This document shows, one piece after another, positions 7,801 to 8,078 of a stretch of DNA of 8,078 nucleotides. The position numbers were made by a program, and so were the translations under genes. Under the pieces are notes generated by a model. It did not search any database. It was not told the origin of the DNA and saw only the letters and a program-made list of their open reading frames with translations. The stretch comes from an uncultured bacterium (GTDB lineage: Bacteria > Desulfobacterota > Desulfobulbia > Desulfobulbales > Desulfobulbaceae), in NCBI GenBank assembly GCA_903896915.1, contig CAITZN010000090.1, forward strand, positions 1 through 8,078. The letters run 5' to 3'. How positions within the stretch are numbered: position 1 is the first letter of the stretch; every line of letters begins with the position of its first letter.

Positions 7801-7826
7801 AACTGCGTTTACAAAAGATAATCTGA
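4806..7826 (+). CDS. murEF: Bifunctional MurE-MurF fusion: UDP-MurNAc-tripeptide ligase (meso-DAP) and UDP-MurNAc-pentapeptide ligase
   Basis: One 1006-residue frame holds two complete Mur ligases acting consecutively in cytoplasmic peptidoglycan precursor synthesis. The MurE part (about 1-523) shows the ATP-binding GTNGKTT (116-122), EVSSHAL (189-195), SRDHLDYH (214-221), a Lys at 231 at the site usually carbamylated, DYAHTPDALE, GCGGDRDRGKRPLM, the DNPR signature (427-430) typical of meso-diaminopimelate enzymes, and GKGHEDYQ (from 495). The MurF part (about 524-1006) shows TATGG (531-535), TDSRN (551-555), ATP-binding GSSGKTT (634-640), TKGNFNNLVGLPLSLL, LEMGMNIPGEIARL, YGSHNVSN, NDAYNANPASM (from 870) and LVKGSRGMRMER. 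Only about 16 residues separate the MurE C-terminal FFDDR (510-514) from the MurF TATGG, so the parts join almost without a linker. Both appear catalytically intact. The ATG at 4806 is 13 nt after the PBP-like stop; upstream ribosome binding sequence is weak. MurE-MurF fusions are known, for example in Bordetella. Confidence 0.96.
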   Translation: MITFAEIIKGITPLAAVKASTSTLQQAVTAVTSDSRNVIPGSIFVAIQGEKTDGHAFIPEAIQRGCLAVVLEMKEGLSELTVPAILVRDSHEAISELAATWYGHPAKQLQLIGITGTNGKTTCSWLIEGMLIAAGYRPGVIGTVNYRYHGCDGRLHILQDAPLTTPDPVALQGLFRTMADNQVTHVIMEVSSHALQQKRLGRTCFDVALFTNLSRDHLDYHPTMEQYFEAKKLLFQRHLKPQGVAVVVADTVKQGTDWGMQLAESIAGVPLVRCGLSPQCEVSVSGLSQTIEGFSCCLHLRKKRAAFTSSLTGGFNVLNVLAAAGVGLGLGLPVEQICEGLATVASVPGRLQRVMLPGEGVATVPVVFVDYAHTPDALENVLQTLQEVTTGRLICVFGCGGDRDRGKRPLMGTIAGQYANVVIVTSDNPRTEEPDVIIKAIVAGVAVSGKQLCSVPELLSYDQPVDGYTAISDRKRAIAAACSLAHPGDSVLVAGKGHEDYQIVGTEKRFFDDRLEVVNGLVRWNERHLLTATGGEVVAGRQRDLLHKISTDSRNLQCGDVFVALNGETFDGHAYIDAAVANGAAVVIAERIPQRLEAKVLYIQVADTLQALGQLAAYRRRLLAPKIKVAAITGSSGKTTVKEMTAGIFAQALLATTCTGIDPLLKTKGNFNNLVGLPLSLLPLEAGHRLAILEMGMNIPGEIARLTAIADPDIGCINNVHPAHLLGLGSIEGVAAAKGELFAGMRPEAVRVVNCDDPHVRAQAQQSGGEQIGFAVNAVGRRHHPQIWATRQRNLGEQGMRFTLHIGPWRARITVPVYGSHNVSNCTAAAAIAHAAGIDPDTIVKGLQGYIAVDKRLVVSALPGGLRLVNDAYNANPASMAAGLRAVAAFGRDCKHVAVLGDMLELGSASDALHREIGTLVAALGYDRLAVTGTQAAILAQAAVDAGMQQADVKVFPDPMAIAAWLCQMMTDSVLHSGDWLLVKGSRGMRMERFIEELELRLQKII

Positions 7827-7840
7827 GCGTGTGACGGAAT

Positions 7841-8078
7841 ATGTTTTATAATTTTTTGTATCCATTTCATACGGAATTGAGCTGGCTCAATGTCTTCCGT
7901 TACATCACCTTCCGCTCGATCGGCAGTGCGGTGACCGCGTTTCTGATTCTGGTGATCATCGGGCCAAAGTTCATAGCCTGGCTGCAAAAAAGACAAATTG
8001 GTCAGGTGATCAGGGATGATGGTCCGGAGACCCACTTTTCCAAACAAGGGGTGCCGACCATGGGTGGGGTGCTCATCC
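7841..8078 (+). CDS. mraY: Phospho-N-acetylmuramoyl-pentapeptide transferase MraY (N-terminal part; 3' end outside window)
   Basis: MraY is the integral membrane enzyme that transfers phospho-MurNAc-pentapeptide from UDP to undecaprenyl phosphate, making lipid I. The first 79 codons are visible. They show the usual start [20 protein letters not shown] residues (here [15 protein letters not shown]), a first membrane segment at about residues 28-45 ([18 protein letters not shown]), and the conserved cytoplasmic loop [20 protein letters not shown], which in the family carries substrate-contact residues. The gene starts at ATG 7841, 14 nt after the murEF stop, with only a weak CGGA-type ribosome binding site. 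The order murEF then mraY puts the enzyme that uses the MurF product directly downstream. Confidence 0.96.
   Translation, partial: MFYNFLYPFHTELSWLNVFRYITFRSIGSAVTAFLILVIIGPKFIAWLQKRQIGQVIRDDGPETHFSKQGVPTMGGVLI

Overview
The window is a stretch of bacterial chromosome with all genes on the + strand. It carries the 3' part of ruvB followed by the start of a division and cell wall (dcw) cluster: mraZ, rsmH (mraW), a small FtsL-like gene, an FtsI-like penicillin-binding protein (PBP) gene, a fused murE-murF gene, and the first 79 codons of mraY. Gene order, a meso-diaminopimelate-type MurE signature (DNPR), the short FtsL and an FtsI-like protein with a C-terminal PASTA domain suggest a Gram-negative, Deltaproteobacteria/Desulfobacterota-type organism, possibly near Desulfobulbales. 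That placement is inference from gene content, not from a search.

Layout: 1-767 ruvB (5' end outside the window); 768-1184 non-coding, with a candidate sigma70-type promoter (1066-1092) and a 10-bp-periodic array (1106-1150) that looks like an MraZ operator; 1185-1637 mraZ (GTG start); 1653-2546 rsmH; 2602-2961 ftsL-like; 2969-4792 FtsI-like PBP; 4806-7826 murEF fusion; 7841-8078+ mraY. From mraZ to mraY, gaps are 7 to 55 nt, so this is probably one operon read from the mraZ promoter.

The genes belong together. MraZ is the autoregulatory repressor of the cluster. RsmH methylates 16S rRNA. FtsL and the FtsI-like protein are divisome membrane proteins. MurE-MurF adds meso-DAP and then D-Ala-D-Ala to the UDP-MurNAc peptide, and MraY transfers the product to the undecaprenyl carrier.

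The main surprise is the FtsI-like gene. Its reading frame is intact and its pedestal, transpeptidase scaffold and PASTA domain are recognisable, but all three catalytic motifs of the transpeptidase (SxxK, SxN, KTG) are gone: the SxxK position reads ELIR, the SxN segment is shortened and lacks the motif, and the KTG position reads FTA. It looks like a pseudoenzyme in the position of the essential septal transpeptidase. A second unexpected signal is a perfect 11-bp hairpin followed by a T-rich stretch inside the 5' part of this gene, which resembles an intrinsic terminator or attenuator. The murE-murF fusion is a third, less novel, point.
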